This document shows positions 1-7,839 of a stretch of 18,637 nucleotides of DNA, one piece after another. The translations under genes were made by a program, and so were the position numbers. Origin of the DNA: GCA-002701455 sp964342575 (lineage in GTDB: Bacteria; Pseudomonadota; Alphaproteobacteria; Thalassobaculales; Thalassobaculaceae); NCBI GenBank assembly GCA_964342575.1, contig CAYFGZ010000066.1, positions 1 to 18,637 of the forward strand, written 5' to 3'. How positions within the stretch are numbered: the stretch's first letter is position 1; each line of letters opens with the position of its first letter. A model generated the notes under the pieces. That model was not told the origin of the DNA and made no database searches. It worked only from the letters and a program-made list of their open reading frames with translations.

Positions 1-99
1 TGGGATTCCACAAAGCCCAAATCCTCCCGCCGCTATAGTCATTCCGTCGACAAGGGTTCCTTCAAGCGCTTCAATCGCGTTTGAATAAACTTTTTTCAT
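1..99 (-). CDS. scoA: 3-oxoacid CoA-transferase subunit A, N-terminal fragment
   Basis: Only the first 33 codons lie in the window; the gene runs off the left edge on the minus strand. The start ATG at 99-97 has AGGAG about 6 bases upstream. The peptide begins MKKVYSNAIEALEG and continues through VDGMTIAAGGFGLCGIP. The DGMTI..GGFGLCGIP pattern is the glycine-rich N-terminus of the A subunit of succinyl-CoA:3-oxoacid CoA-transferase, which moves CoA between succinyl-CoA and acetoacetate or a similar 3-oxoacid. The FGLCGIP form fits ScoA better than the AtoD form. The B subunit normally follows and would lie outside the window. It is divergent from the VOC gene at 342. The call is firm for the family, less so for the exact acid substrate. 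Confidence 0.85.
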   Translation of the reverse strand, partial: MKKVYSNAIEALEGTLVDGMTIAAGGFGLCGIP

Positions 100-199
100 T
101 ATCATCTCCTAAAAATACAATACTCGATGCCTAACTTCCCATCATCTTATAGAAAATGAGAGCAGCGGAACACAGAAGAATTTAAACTGAGCAAACAAC

Positions 200-205
200 T
201 GTCAA
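200..205 (-). promoter_or_regulatory. Possible -35 box for the CoA-transferase gene
   Basis: On the minus strand this reads TTGACA, a perfect sigma-70 -35 hexamer. The best -10-like match downstream is TAAATT after only 15 bases, which is shorter than ideal, so this is a tentative promoter for the leftward gene. It lies about 100 bases upstream of that gene's start codon. Confidence 0.25.
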
Positions 206-229
206 TATAAGTGCTACTTAACTTCCCTT

Positions 230-265
230 TTATCAAACACACGATTTAGTGAATATTTTTGATAA
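230..265. promoter_or_regulatory. 8-bp inverted repeat in divergent intergenic region
   Basis: TTATCAAA at 230-237 and TTTGATAA at 258-265 are perfect inverted copies separated by 20 bases. The element sits in the 242-base gap between the divergent CoA-transferase and VOC genes, where an operator for a dimeric regulator is expected. It could also be chance in AT-rich DNA. Confidence 0.35.
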
Positions 266-298
266 GTTTTCATCGGAAATTAATAATTGGGACTTCAA

Positions 299-330
299 TA
301 GTGTGCAAGAACTGTGATCTAGTGTGCGAA
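299..330 (+). repeat. Pair of 10-bp direct repeats, 21-bp period, just upstream of VOC gene
   Basis: TAGTGTGCAA at 299-308 and TAGTGTGCGA at 320-329 differ at one base and start 21 bases apart, about two turns of the helix. The second copy abuts the ribosome binding site AGGAG (331-335) of the VOC gene. The spacing suits a tandem protein-binding site near the transcription or translation start. Confidence 0.35.
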
Positions 331-341
331 AGGAGACCGAT

Positions 342-761
342 ATGAAATTCAAAAGGATTGAGCATGTAGCAATAGCTGTAAACGATATGGAAAAAATGCG
401 GAATATCTTCGAAAACAAGTTAGGAATCGAGATGGAGTATGAAGAGGATATCCCAGAATATAAAACAAAATTGGCAATGTACCCTGTTGGCGAAACGTAC
501 CTTGAAGTTCTGGAGTCATATAGCCCCGAAACGGAAACTTCTAAATGGATTAGCGGTCACGGTGAAGGATTGTTTCATATTTGTCTAGAAGTGGAAAATA
601 TAGAGGGAGCTTTAGCGGAGTTGAAAGACAAAGGCGTCAAACTTATAGACCAAGTTCCAAGAAAGGGGCACGGCGGGGCACGTATCGCTTTTATAGACCC
701 GGAAGAAACGGGGAATGTAGTCATAGAATTAGCCGAACTTTCAAATGAAAATATTCACTAA
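342..761 (+). CDS. Methylmalonyl-CoA epimerase-like VOC protein
   Basis: This 139-residue protein belongs to the vicinal-oxygen-chelate superfamily and is closest in pattern to methylmalonyl-CoA epimerase, which interconverts the (2R) and (2S) forms of methylmalonyl-CoA. Visible features are the N-terminal IEHVAIAV strand with metal-ligand candidate H8, YLEVLE (E55), GLFHICLEV (H79), the glycine loop and strand GHGGARIAFIDP, and VVIEL (E129); H-E/Q-H-E is the expected ligand set. A GTG at 324 is in frame, but the ATG at 342 has AGGAG 6 bases upstream and gives the family N-terminus, so 342 is chosen. It lies about 50 bases before the hydroxyacid dehydrogenase gene and is probably co-transcribed. 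No mutase is in the window, so another VOC reaction such as a glyoxalase-like one remains possible. Confidence 0.75.
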   Translation: MKFKRIEHVAIAVNDMEKMRNIFENKLGIEMEYEEDIPEYKTKLAMYPVGETYLEVLESYSPETETSKWISGHGEGLFHICLEVENIEGALAELKDKGVKLIDQVPRKGHGGARIAFIDPEETGNVVIELAELSNENIH

Positions 762-811
762 ATCACACCAATGGTAATATCGTTTTTTAACATTTTTGCT
801 TGGAAATTTTT

Positions 812-1816
812 ATGCGTATTTTAATAACCGACAAACATACTTCGGGTGATGAACATATCGAAAAAGAAGCAGTTGGCCCTGACATAGAATTGGAATTTTT
901 TGATCACCATGATGAAGTAACTGACGAGGCATGGGCGAGAGCAGATGGTATAGTAACCTATCGAGGAACAGCTGCTGTGATGGCTGCTTTGCCCAAGTTG
1001 CAGAAGGCAAGAATAGTCGTCCGAGGCGGGGTCGGCTTTGACGGCCTCGACCTAAAACGACTTGGAGAACGCGGAATAGCGGTCTGCACTGTGCCGGATT
1101 ATGGGACGACGGAAGTGGCAGATCATGCTATTGCACTAATGTTAGCTCTTAGACGGGGATTAGATCAGTACGACAAATTAATGCGGCAAGACCCTAATGG
1201 CCTTTGGCGCTACATAGAAAGTCCCTGTATCGATCGCCTCCGCGGCAAGACTTTTGGTGTATTTGGTCTTGGTCGGATAGGTCTCGCCGCAGCACGAAGA
1301 GCACAAGGGTTCGATATGAATATTATATTCTTTGATCCCCATCTTCCAGACGGCGCCGAATTATCTACCGGCTACGCACGTGCCAAGACTGCCCAAGAAC
1401 TTTTCAAGGAAGCTGACACTATTAGCATTCATTGCCCCAATACAGACGAAACCAGGGGTGTCATAGACAAAAACTTGTTAAGTTGCATGAAGGAAAAAGC
1501 CATCATTATCAACACAGCAAGAGGTCCAATTGTAAATTTGGACGCACTTTTCGACAGCCTCAAGTCAGGCGTTACAGCGGGAGCTGCTCTCGACGTACTT
1601 CCGGACGAGCCAGCGGATACCAGTCACCCACTCATAAAGGCATATATGAAACATGAAGATTGGTTGCGTGGTCGTCTCATGATAACACCACACGCCGCAT
1701 TTTATAGTCCCCCGGGTCTTCATGATTTGAGATCAAAAGCCGTCGCAACCGTTGCTCAGCGCCTTCGCGATGGATCAACAAGAAATTGCCAAAACCTTGA
1801 ATTTTTAACTAGTTAA
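812..1816 (+). CDS. D-isomer-specific 2-hydroxyacid dehydrogenase, CtBP-like
   Basis: This 334-residue protein is an NAD-dependent dehydrogenase of the D-2-hydroxyacid family, most like the C-terminal-binding-protein subgroup. It has the RGGVGFDGLDL segment of the substrate domain (71-81), the Rossmann loop GLGRIG (152-157), an acidic residue after the second strand (FFDPH, D175) favouring NAD, and the catalytic set R237 (INTARGP), E266 (DVLPDEP) and H294 (TPHAAF). Enzymes of this fold reduce 2-oxo acids to D-2-hydroxy acids or run in reverse; the substrate cannot be read from the sequence. A TTG at 800 is in frame, but the ATG at 812 gives the normal family N-terminus; the ribosome binding site is weak either way. 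It is convergent with the acyl-CoA-synthetase gene, with 41 bases between stops. A second, different member of the family lies at 12021. Confidence 0.9.
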   Translation: MRILITDKHTSGDEHIEKEAVGPDIELEFFDHHDEVTDEAWARADGIVTYRGTAAVMAALPKLQKARIVVRGGVGFDGLDLKRLGERGIAVCTVPDYGTTEVADHAIALMLALRRGLDQYDKLMRQDPNGLWRYIESPCIDRLRGKTFGVFGLGRIGLAAARRAQGFDMNIIFFDPHLPDGAELSTGYARAKTAQELFKEADTISIHCPNTDETRGVIDKNLLSCMKEKAIIINTARGPIVNLDALFDSLKSGVTAGAALDVLPDEPADTSHPLIKAYMKHEDWLRGRLMITPHAAFYSPPGLHDLRSKAVATVAQRLRDGSTRNCQNLEFLTS

Positions 1817-1857
1817 CACCCAATCCTGTACTGGTCTCTAAATGCTATGCGGACGCT

Positions 1858-3444
1858 TTAGATTGTTTCTATAGCCAACTTCCTGAGAGCCCCCTTTTGT
1901 ATTTTAGTTCCATTGGGACTTGGAGTCGTGGGAAATGCGTCAATTTCTAGTATTCGTATCGGAATTTTAAAACCTGCTAACGCATCTTTACAATATTCTA
2001 TCAACAGGTTTTCACTAAATTTCCCTTTGCTATGCTCTGCCAAAATAAAAGCTACGGGCCGCATGCCTCTCTTAGTCGCAACAGCAACTACTTGTGCGTC
2101 CTTAACTTGTTCGTGAGAGCACAAATGCATCTCTATTTCCAGAGGGTTGACTAGAAAGCCTCCCAATCTCAACACATCCCCCATGCGTCCTAAGTAGGTA
2201 AAAGACCCATCCTCGCAAGTTGACCCTAAATCACCCGTTTTTAAAAAACCGTCTTTTGTAAAGGCCGCTTGTGTCGCCTCCTCATTTCCATAATAACCTA
2301 CAAAAATATTTGGGCTCCACACCTCCAATTCGCCTTCTCTACCGTGCGGAAGTAAAACTCCTGTATCCGGATCGCGAGCTCGAATTTTTGCTGTCGAATT
2401 AGCAGGAAACCCGCCGCCAACCGTCCGAAGTGTTTCGGGATCATTCATACGCCGCATTGAGAAAAACGAAAAAACTTCACTCATACCAAATGGACCAACT
2501 AAGGGAAGTCCCCTTCGGTAAGCCACAACTGGAAAATCGGCTAGCGCCGAATTAAACGACGCGTAAGGGCAAAACCTAAGCGTTGGAAAAGGAACGGGTC
2601 TATTATTGGTTAATTTTATGCCCTCTTCCAAAAGTCGGGAAAACATGTCGTCACCCCCTGCAATATGGGTTACATCAAAACTCAGTGTGTATTTTGCACT
2701 TTCATGCGCCTCAAAAATCGGAGGCATTACAAATGAAGCGCCTGCTCTAATTGAACTAAGTAAAAATATAAAGCCGAAGACCCCGCAAAAAGGCAGTGAC
2801 TGCAGAACCATAGTTTTAGGCTGCTCCATAGCCAGTATATTTACCACATCTTCGGCGTGACGGACGACCCGTTCCTGATTATGCAGAACAAATTTAGGTA
2901 AACTGGTCGTGCCTGATGTATTAAAAATACAAAATGAAGCTTCTGGTTTTGCTCGACTAATTTTGATTGGTGGATTGTTAATTATGGAGGCATATGAATA
3001 ATTATTAACTTGATCTAAACTGCATAGCTGTTCACCCTCGCATTGCACGACAGCAGAAAGACAAGATAATAAAGATGGTTCCACTTGTAGCAAGATATCA
3101 ATATGATTCCATCGCCCAACTCCTGGGACGAATGCCATCACCTTGGGTTGCACTCGCCCCAGTACATCCTCTATCTCAGCCTTACGAAACCTCGTGTTCA
3201 TTGCGACAGCGATTGCTCCCAGTTGGCCACAAGCTCCCAATAAACCGAGGTATGCTCTAAGGTTTGGAAGCCAGAATCCTACTCGATCTCCAGGACCAAC
3301 GCCCAACTTGGCAAGCCCAGTCGCGGCCTTTCGAGTTTCTAACTCTATTTCCTCATATGTCATAATCCCATCATTGGGAAAATGAATTTTTGCATTCGGT
3401 GCTTTCTCAGCTGCCGCTGAGAATAATTCAGGGATTGTCTTCAA
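1858..3444 (-). CDS. AMP-binding acyl-CoA synthetase-like enzyme
   Basis: This 528-residue protein is an ANL-superfamily adenylating enzyme that would activate a carboxylic acid with ATP and transfer it to CoA. Visible motifs are the phosphate-binding loop NTSGTTSLPK (175-184), FGMSE (339-343), TGDLG (423-427), the hinge stretch GRMGDVLRLGGFLVNPLEIE (positions 439-458), and the C-terminal catalytic lysine K514 in NGTKIQK. Length is normal for the family. The P-loop lacks two usual glycines (TSGTTG.PKG becomes TSGTTSLPKF), and FGMSE replaces the common YG.TE. The start is a TTG at 3444-3442 with AGGA about 8 bases upstream; the first in-frame ATG, at codon 28, would cut into the N-terminal domain. 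A 168-base gap separates it from the upstream spermidine-synthase-like gene, so it may have its own promoter. The acid substrate is unknown. Confidence 0.85.
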   Translation of the reverse strand: MKTIPELFSAAAEKAPNAKIHFPNDGIMTYEEIELETRKAATGLAKLGVGPGDRVGFWLPNLRAYLGLLGACGQLGAIAVAMNTRFRKAEIEDVLGRVQPKVMAFVPGVGRWNHIDILLQVEPSLLSCLSAVVQCEGEQLCSLDQVNNYSYASIINNPPIKISRAKPEASFCIFNTSGTTSLPKFVLHNQERVVRHAEDVVNILAMEQPKTMVLQSLPFCGVFGFIFLLSSIRAGASFVMPPIFEAHESAKYTLSFDVTHIAGGDDMFSRLLEEGIKLTNNRPVPFPTLRFCPYASFNSALADFPVVAYRRGLPLVGPFGMSEVFSFFSMRRMNDPETLRTVGGGFPANSTAKIRARDPDTGVLLPHGREGELEVWSPNIFVGYYGNEEATQAAFTKDGFLKTGDLGSTCEDGSFTYLGRMGDVLRLGGFLVNPLEIEMHLCSHEQVKDAQVVAVATKRGMRPVAFILAEHSKGKFSENLLIEYCKDALAGFKIPIRILEIDAFPTTPSPNGTKIQKGALRKLAIETI

Positions 3445-3612
3445 CTTTTTTTCCTAAATGCTCGCCAACCTACTTTAATAGCTATCTACAATTTTGCCAC
3501 GAAGTTCAAACAATAATTTATTTAAAAAGAGATGCGATATTGGGCTATAGGATTGACCAAATCAATTATGACAAGGTTCTTTCATATCTCCTGACAAAGG
3601 TTGTACTCTAAT

Positions 3613-4503
3613 TTATATGTTTAACAACCAATCACGCTGCCACGTCGGCAAAATAAACGCTGCCCTATGTATCTCACTGTCGTAGTGCCTCCCTAAAAAT
3701 TTTTTAAAAGGCTGCCTTAAGGAAATATCACTTCGCCCATATAAAAAGAAAACAAAGTCGGCACCTGGGAAAAACGGTATATAACTCCTGTATATGTCGA
3801 TGTGAGACAACAATTTAGTTCGCTGTATTAAATTATATAGGTTCTCCCCGCCGCTGCTTTCCTCCTGTAAAAAATGTCCTCCACTCGTAGACAAAAAAAT
3901 ACTATCCGAGTCCACGATCACGCCGGTTGAAGTAAGTAGGCCCGATAGATTTTTAACGAACGACTCTGTGAATAAATTAGCTGATGGACCAACCGGTTCC
4001 GTTAAATCCAGAATTATCAAATCAAAAAGGGTATTATCATTGATGGCGTCATCTACAAATTGGGACGCATCTTTAATCACCAAATTCACCCTCGGGTCAC
4101 TGTAATTACCTTCAATTCCCAGATATTGGTTCGACAATTCAATTACCCGTTCGTCAATTTCCACCATAGTTACGCTGGCTACAAAATTGTGAACCAACAC
4201 TTCGCGGAGAATACCGCCATCACCTCCACCGATAATCAGTACAGAAACGTTTCCTTTATTACAACCCAGCAAGGGGACATGAACGGCCATTTCATGGTAA
4301 ATAAACTCGTCCGCCTGACAAGCTTGTATATATCCATCTAGAGTTAAAATTCGTCCAAAATCTTGATGTTCCAGCACTTCTATAGTCTGAAAATGAGTAA
4401 CCTCCCTGTGCAAGACGATTGCATTCAGGGCGATGCCTACACCTAACTTCCCGGACCGTTCATGCCAATTTAGAGTTCTGTCAACCACACATCGATCAAT
4501 CAA
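3613..4503 (-). CDS. speE: Spermidine synthase-like aminopropyltransferase
   Basis: This protein of up to 296 residues matches the polyamine aminopropyltransferase family, which transfers the aminopropyl group of decarboxylated S-adenosylmethionine to an amine such as putrescine. It shows LDG (55-57) followed by Q and the DEFIYHE block (65-71), the nucleotide-binding loop GGGDGG (92-97), VEID (E115), KDA (D145), the active-site segment DLTEPVGP (166-173), and YIPFFPG near residue 241. The usual active-site segment is DS(S/T)DP.GP, so the second aspartate is a glutamate here. The start is uncertain: the TTG at 4503-4501 overlaps the end of the SDR gene by 8 bases, and a GTG five codons later is possible; neither has a clear ribosome binding site, which suggests translational coupling. 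Finding it between an SDR and an acyl-CoA-ligase gene is unusual. The amine acceptor may not be putrescine. Confidence 0.8.
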   Translation of the reverse strand: MIDRCVVDRTLNWHERSGKLGVGIALNAIVLHREVTHFQTIEVLEHQDFGRILTLDGYIQACQADEFIYHEMAVHVPLLGCNKGNVSVLIIGGGDGGILREVLVHNFVASVTMVEIDERVIELSNQYLGIEGNYSDPRVNLVIKDASQFVDDAINDNTLFDLIILDLTEPVGPSANLFTESFVKNLSGLLTSTGVIVDSDSIFLSTSGGHFLQEESSGGENLYNLIQRTKLLSHIDIYRSYIPFFPGADFVFFLYGRSDISLRQPFKKFLGRHYDSEIHRAAFILPTWQRDWLLNI

Positions 4504-5278
4504 TATCTACCGCAGGTCCCGCCGCTCCAAATGCGGTATAACCCCCATCTACAGCTATGACCGCACCATTGATATACGAGGCCAACGGGGATGCAAGAAA
4601 AAGCATGACATTCCCAATTTCCTCAGGGAAAGCTAGCCGACCAAGGGGAGTTCGCCGTTGAATCAGTTTTTGATCTATACTATTCTGGTCTATCAGTTTT
4701 TGGACCATTGGGGTTAACACGTAACCTGGGGCAACTGCATTTACTCTCACGCCATACGGCCCCCATTCGCCGGCAAGTGTCTTTGTAATGCCGGCGACCC
4801 CATGCTTCGAGGCCACATAAGCATTACGAAGAGGCAGTCCCACCAAACCTGCTATGGAACTAATGTTTACTATACTACCCTCGCCTCTCCGCAACATATC
4901 GGCGGCAACAGCCCGGCTCGTTAGATAGGTTCCAGTCAGGTTGATATCTAGGATACGCTGCCAATTTTCCAGGCTCTGTTCCACGGTAGGGACAAGAACA
5001 TCAGAAACCCCGGCACAATTCAGTAAAACATCGATCTTTCCTAGATCATCTTGTGCAGTTTGAACTATTTCGCTCACCACCTTTTCTCTAGACACGTCAC
5101 CAGGTATAGCTATATGTTCATTCCCCATTTCCAGAACTGCTTTACGGGTTTTTTCTTCATCGATATCTGAGATAGCTACTCGGGCTCCCTTAGCGGCAAA
5201 AAGGTGGGTAGTCGCACGACCAATACCGCTCGCGCCTCCCGTAATTAGAACACCTTTTTCGGAAAAGTCGGCATCCAT
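4496..5278 (-). CDS. Short-chain dehydrogenase/reductase
   Basis: This 260-residue classical SDR has the cofactor motif TGGASGIG (13-20), D38 at the end of the second strand (ISDID) favouring NAD(H), NCAG (87-90), N113 in DINLTG, and the catalytic S141, Y154 and K158 (YVASK). It ends with the usual C-terminal VDGGYTAFG segment. Such enzymes oxidise secondary alcohols or reduce ketones in the cytoplasm; the match to 3-oxoacyl-ACP reductase-like and sugar-alcohol dehydrogenases is generic. The ATG at 5278 lies 13 bases after the stop of the upstream molybdoenzyme gene, with AAAGG in between, so the two are co-transcribed. The stop overlaps the spermidine-synthase-like gene by 8 bases. A redox partner role with the molybdoenzyme, for example alcohol to ketone, is possible but unproven. 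Confidence 0.9.
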   Translation of the reverse strand: MDADFSEKGVLITGGASGIGRATTHLFAAKGARVAISDIDEEKTRKAVLEMGNEHIAIPGDVSREKVVSEIVQTAQDDLGKIDVLLNCAGVSDVLVPTVEQSLENWQRILDINLTGTYLTSRAVAADMLRRGEGSIVNISSIAGLVGLPLRNAYVASKHGVAGITKTLAGEWGPYGVRVNAVAPGYVLTPMVQKLIDQNSIDQKLIQRRTPLGRLAFPEEIGNVMLFLASPLASYINGAVIAVDGGYTAFGAAGPAVDID

Positions 5279-5291
5279 TATTAAATTACCT

Positions 5292-7619
5292 TTACTCTTC
5301 TATAAATGGCGGTTCGTGGGCCGTTACAACGGGTAAGTCCGAACTATATTTTTCAACTTGCACAAGAGTCGAATGAGCTGTAGGCCCCTGAGCTAACTTC
5401 GAGGTTCCTCTGTCGCGTGTTAGCACATTTGGATTTCCGTGTTTGCATAGTACTGCACCCTCTTCATCGTAAAAGGGATCAAACCAGGCGCCGGTCGCCA
5501 GCTGTATTACACCGGGAATGATATTTTCCGTTATGTTTACACCAGCGAGACACATGCCTCGGCCATTAAAAATTTTGACTACGTCCCCCGTCTCTATGTT
5601 ACGTGCTCTAGCATCAGAGGGGTGCATATTCATTGGTTCGCGTTCCTTTATCTTACTACCTCTGCTCACTTCCCCACTATCGAGTTGACTATGCAACCGC
5701 GTGCTGGGCTGATTTGATATAAGATGGAGAGGAAATTTTTCTGCTCCGTCCCCCCCTAACCACTCAAAGGGTTCAATCCACATAGGGTGCCCAATACAAT
5801 CTTTGTAACCAAAACCATCAATTACTTCGGAAAAGATTTCGATTTTTCCCGATGGCGTGGCAAGTGGGTACCTTTGAGGGTCATCTCTAAAATCTTTTAA
5901 AAGAATAGTCGGTTCCTCCGGAGACAGTACTTCTATCGGTCCATTATTCCAAAAGGTTTCGAAATCGGGTAATTCGAAACCAGCGCCGCCGGCTTGCTGT
6001 CGCGCTTGGTCCCATAAATGTCTTAGCCAACTTTCCTCATCACGCCCTTCGGTGAAGCTATCCCTGCAACCTAGTCGTTCAGCCAACGCCGAAAAAATAT
6101 CATAATCATTCCAGCTATCACCAACCGGTTCTATCGCTTTATGCATCGGTGTAGCCGTTTGCTCCCATTTGGTCATCATGATATCATTGCGTTCCAAGGC
6201 AGTAGTCACGGGGAATACAATATCCGCATGTCGTGCCGTTGATGTCCACCAGATTTCGTTCACGATAATACATTCGGGCTTCTTGAACGCGTCGACAAGA
6301 CGTCTCAGGTCTTGATGATGATGAAAAGGATTACCCCCAGCCCAATACACTAACCGTATATCCGGATAGGTTAACCTTTCTCCATCGTAGTCAAATTCTT
6401 TCCCCGGGGATAACAACATATCAGAAATCCTCGCCACTGGGATAAATTCAGATACCGGATTAGTTCCCTGTGAAAGCGCAGGCCACTTATGGTGCTTAAC
6501 TGGATTGCCGACGCCATTCTCACAACCGTAGCCAATACCAAATCCACCCCCCGGCAAGCCTATCTGCCCCAACAGAGAAGCTAGGACCACTGTCAGCCAA
6601 ATAGGCTGTTCCCCATGGTCTCCTCGTTGAAGGCTCCATGCGGTCATAATCATCGTCCTGCAATCCGCCATCCTACGGGCCAGATCGACTATAGTTTTTG
6701 GGCTCAAACCCGTTATTTGACCTGCCCAAGCTGGATCTTTTGGTTGCCCGTCTGTGTCCCCGTTTAAGTACGGTAAAAACTTCTCTAGCCCGACAGTATA
6801 TTGGGCAACAAAGTTTTTGTCATAAAGTTCCTCATTAACTAGCGTGTACACAAGTGCAAGCATTAGTGCCGAGTCCGTATTTGGCCTAACGGCTACCCAT
6901 TCCGGTTCAAAATTTTCGGCGATATCGGTTCTCAGCGGGCTAATGTTAACGAATTCAACACCGGACTCATAGCAATTTTTCATCTGTTCGTGGAGCGTGT
7001 GTCTTCCAACACCACCCAAATTTACTTGGGCATTTTTGTGCGGGAGGCCTCCAAAAGCAACTATTAGTTCACAGTGGGAAGCTATATCCGGCCACTGCGT
7101 TGCTTGATCAAAAATAATTGGTTTCATTTCTGCAACTATGTGCTTCAGAGTTACTTCGGCAGCGGCGTGACTATAACTATTTTGATGCCGCACGTATCCA
7201 CCGATCATATTCAAAAAGCGATGAACCTGGCTTTGAGCATGATGAAATCTACCAGAGCTTGCCCATCCATAGGAACCGCCAAAGATCGAGTTGTTACCGA
7301 ACTCCGACCTAACACGGTTTATTTCTCTAGCAGCAAGATCTAATGCGATTTTCCAGGAAACGGGGACAAACGGTTCTTCGCCACGTGACCTTCTATCAGA
7401 CTGAACACCCTTTTCCAAAAAGCTCTTTCGAACCATGGGCCTTCTAACGCGCATCCTGTCATCCAGAGCATTTATTACTCCCTGACCAATAATCGAAGGG
7501 GAAGTATCTTTCTCATAGTCGTATAGCGCTTTGAGACGACCTTCTTCAACTTCCGCATAGTATGTACCCCAGTGAGCTGCAGTGGGAACTCGGCCGCTTT
7601 TCTGTGTATCCAATGACAT
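5292..7619 (-). CDS. Molybdopterin oxidoreductase of the BisC/DorA/TorA type
   Basis: This 775-residue enzyme belongs to the DMSO-reductase family subgroup without an N-terminal iron-sulfur cluster. It shows SYGWASSG (116-123), where Y117 and W119 match the tyrosine and tryptophan that line the DMSO reductase active site, and NSYSHAAA (147-154), where S150 aligns with the serine that ligates molybdenum. Near the C-terminus are RLHSQLDSG and the cofactor-binding stretch with CKHGNPNVLT and GTSKLAQGPTAHS. No twin-arginine signal peptide is visible (MSLDTQKSGRVPTAAHWG), so it should be cytoplasmic like biotin sulfoxide reductase BisC rather than periplasmic like TorA and DorA. BisC-type enzymes reduce S- and N-oxides; other members of the superfamily hydroxylate or dehydrogenate. 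The ATG at 7619 has GGAG about 7 bases upstream. It leads a minus-strand operon and is divergent from the comD-like gene. Confidence 0.88.
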   Translation of the reverse strand: MSLDTQKSGRVPTAAHWGTYYAEVEEGRLKALYDYEKDTSPSIIGQGVINALDDRMRVRRPMVRKSFLEKGVQSDRRSRGEEPFVPVSWKIALDLAAREINRVRSEFGNNSIFGGSYGWASSGRFHHAQSQVHRFLNMIGGYVRHQNSYSHAAAEVTLKHIVAEMKPIIFDQATQWPDIASHCELIVAFGGLPHKNAQVNLGGVGRHTLHEQMKNCYESGVEFVNISPLRTDIAENFEPEWVAVRPNTDSALMLALVYTLVNEELYDKNFVAQYTVGLEKFLPYLNGDTDGQPKDPAWAGQITGLSPKTIVDLARRMADCRTMIMTAWSLQRGDHGEQPIWLTVVLASLLGQIGLPGGGFGIGYGCENGVGNPVKHHKWPALSQGTNPVSEFIPVARISDMLLSPGKEFDYDGERLTYPDIRLVYWAGGNPFHHHQDLRRLVDAFKKPECIIVNEIWWTSTARHADIVFPVTTALERNDIMMTKWEQTATPMHKAIEPVGDSWNDYDIFSALAERLGCRDSFTEGRDEESWLRHLWDQARQQAGGAGFELPDFETFWNNGPIEVLSPEEPTILLKDFRDDPQRYPLATPSGKIEIFSEVIDGFGYKDCIGHPMWIEPFEWLGGDGAEKFPLHLISNQPSTRLHSQLDSGEVSRGSKIKEREPMNMHPSDARARNIETGDVVKIFNGRGMCLAGVNITENIIPGVIQLATGAWFDPFYDEEGAVLCKHGNPNVLTRDRGTSKLAQGPTAHSTLVQVEKYSSDLPVVTAHEPPFIEE

Positions 7620-7659
7620 TCAACTCTCCAAGTGACAACATCCGTATTTTGCTCCTATG

Positions 7660-7688
7660 GTGTACACTTTACTCGGGTGCTAGTCACC
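7660..7688. promoter_or_regulatory. Small palindromes in the divergent molybdoenzyme/comD region
   Basis: GTGTACAC (7660-7667) is a perfect 8-base palindrome, and GGTG (7676-7679) pairs with CACC (7685-7688) across 5 bases. They lie 41-69 bases upstream of the molybdoenzyme start and could be operator half-sites, but they are short enough to be chance. Confidence 0.2.
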
Positions 7689-7760
7689 TACTCTCCTAAA
7701 AAAAACAGATAGCCAGAATAAATACTGCCAAGCATGGACAAGGAATATCGTCAGCAAGAG

Positions 7761-7791
7761 TTGACTGGTTTTTGCTGCGATGTCATATACA
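7761..7791 (+). promoter_or_regulatory. Candidate sigma-70 promoter for comD-comE-MFS
   Basis: TTGACT at 7761-7766 matches the -35 consensus at 5 of 6 bases. CATATA at 7784-7789 (17-base spacer) or TATACA at 7786-7791 (19-base spacer) could serve as the -10 box. The site is about 80-110 bases upstream of the comD-like start at 7873 and points towards it. It would leave a leader of some 75 bases that contains the inverted repeat at 7816-7839. Confidence 0.4.
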
Positions 7792-7815
7792 AAGTAAAAT
7801 GTCGTCCCACATATC

Positions 7816-7839
7816 GAGGTCTTTGTTTATGGTGACCTC
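7816..7839 (+). promoter_or_regulatory. 6-bp inverted repeat in the comD leader
   Basis: GAGGTC (7816-7821) and GACCTC (7834-7839) form perfect 6-base arms around 12 bases. Placed just downstream of the candidate promoter, it could be a repressor operator or an RNA hairpin. It does not have the U-run of a terminator. Confidence 0.35.

Noticed and set aside
1817..1857. Terminator between the convergent hydroxyacid dehydrogenase and acyl-ligase genes
   Set aside because: No GC-rich hairpin with a T-run is visible in the 41 bases.
3445..3612. An open plus-strand frame of about 70 codons (3390-3611) that spans this gap
   Set aside because: It has no family resemblance or good start signal, and it overlaps the start of the acyl-ligase gene on the other strand. 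The gap is better read as a leader or promoter region for that gene.
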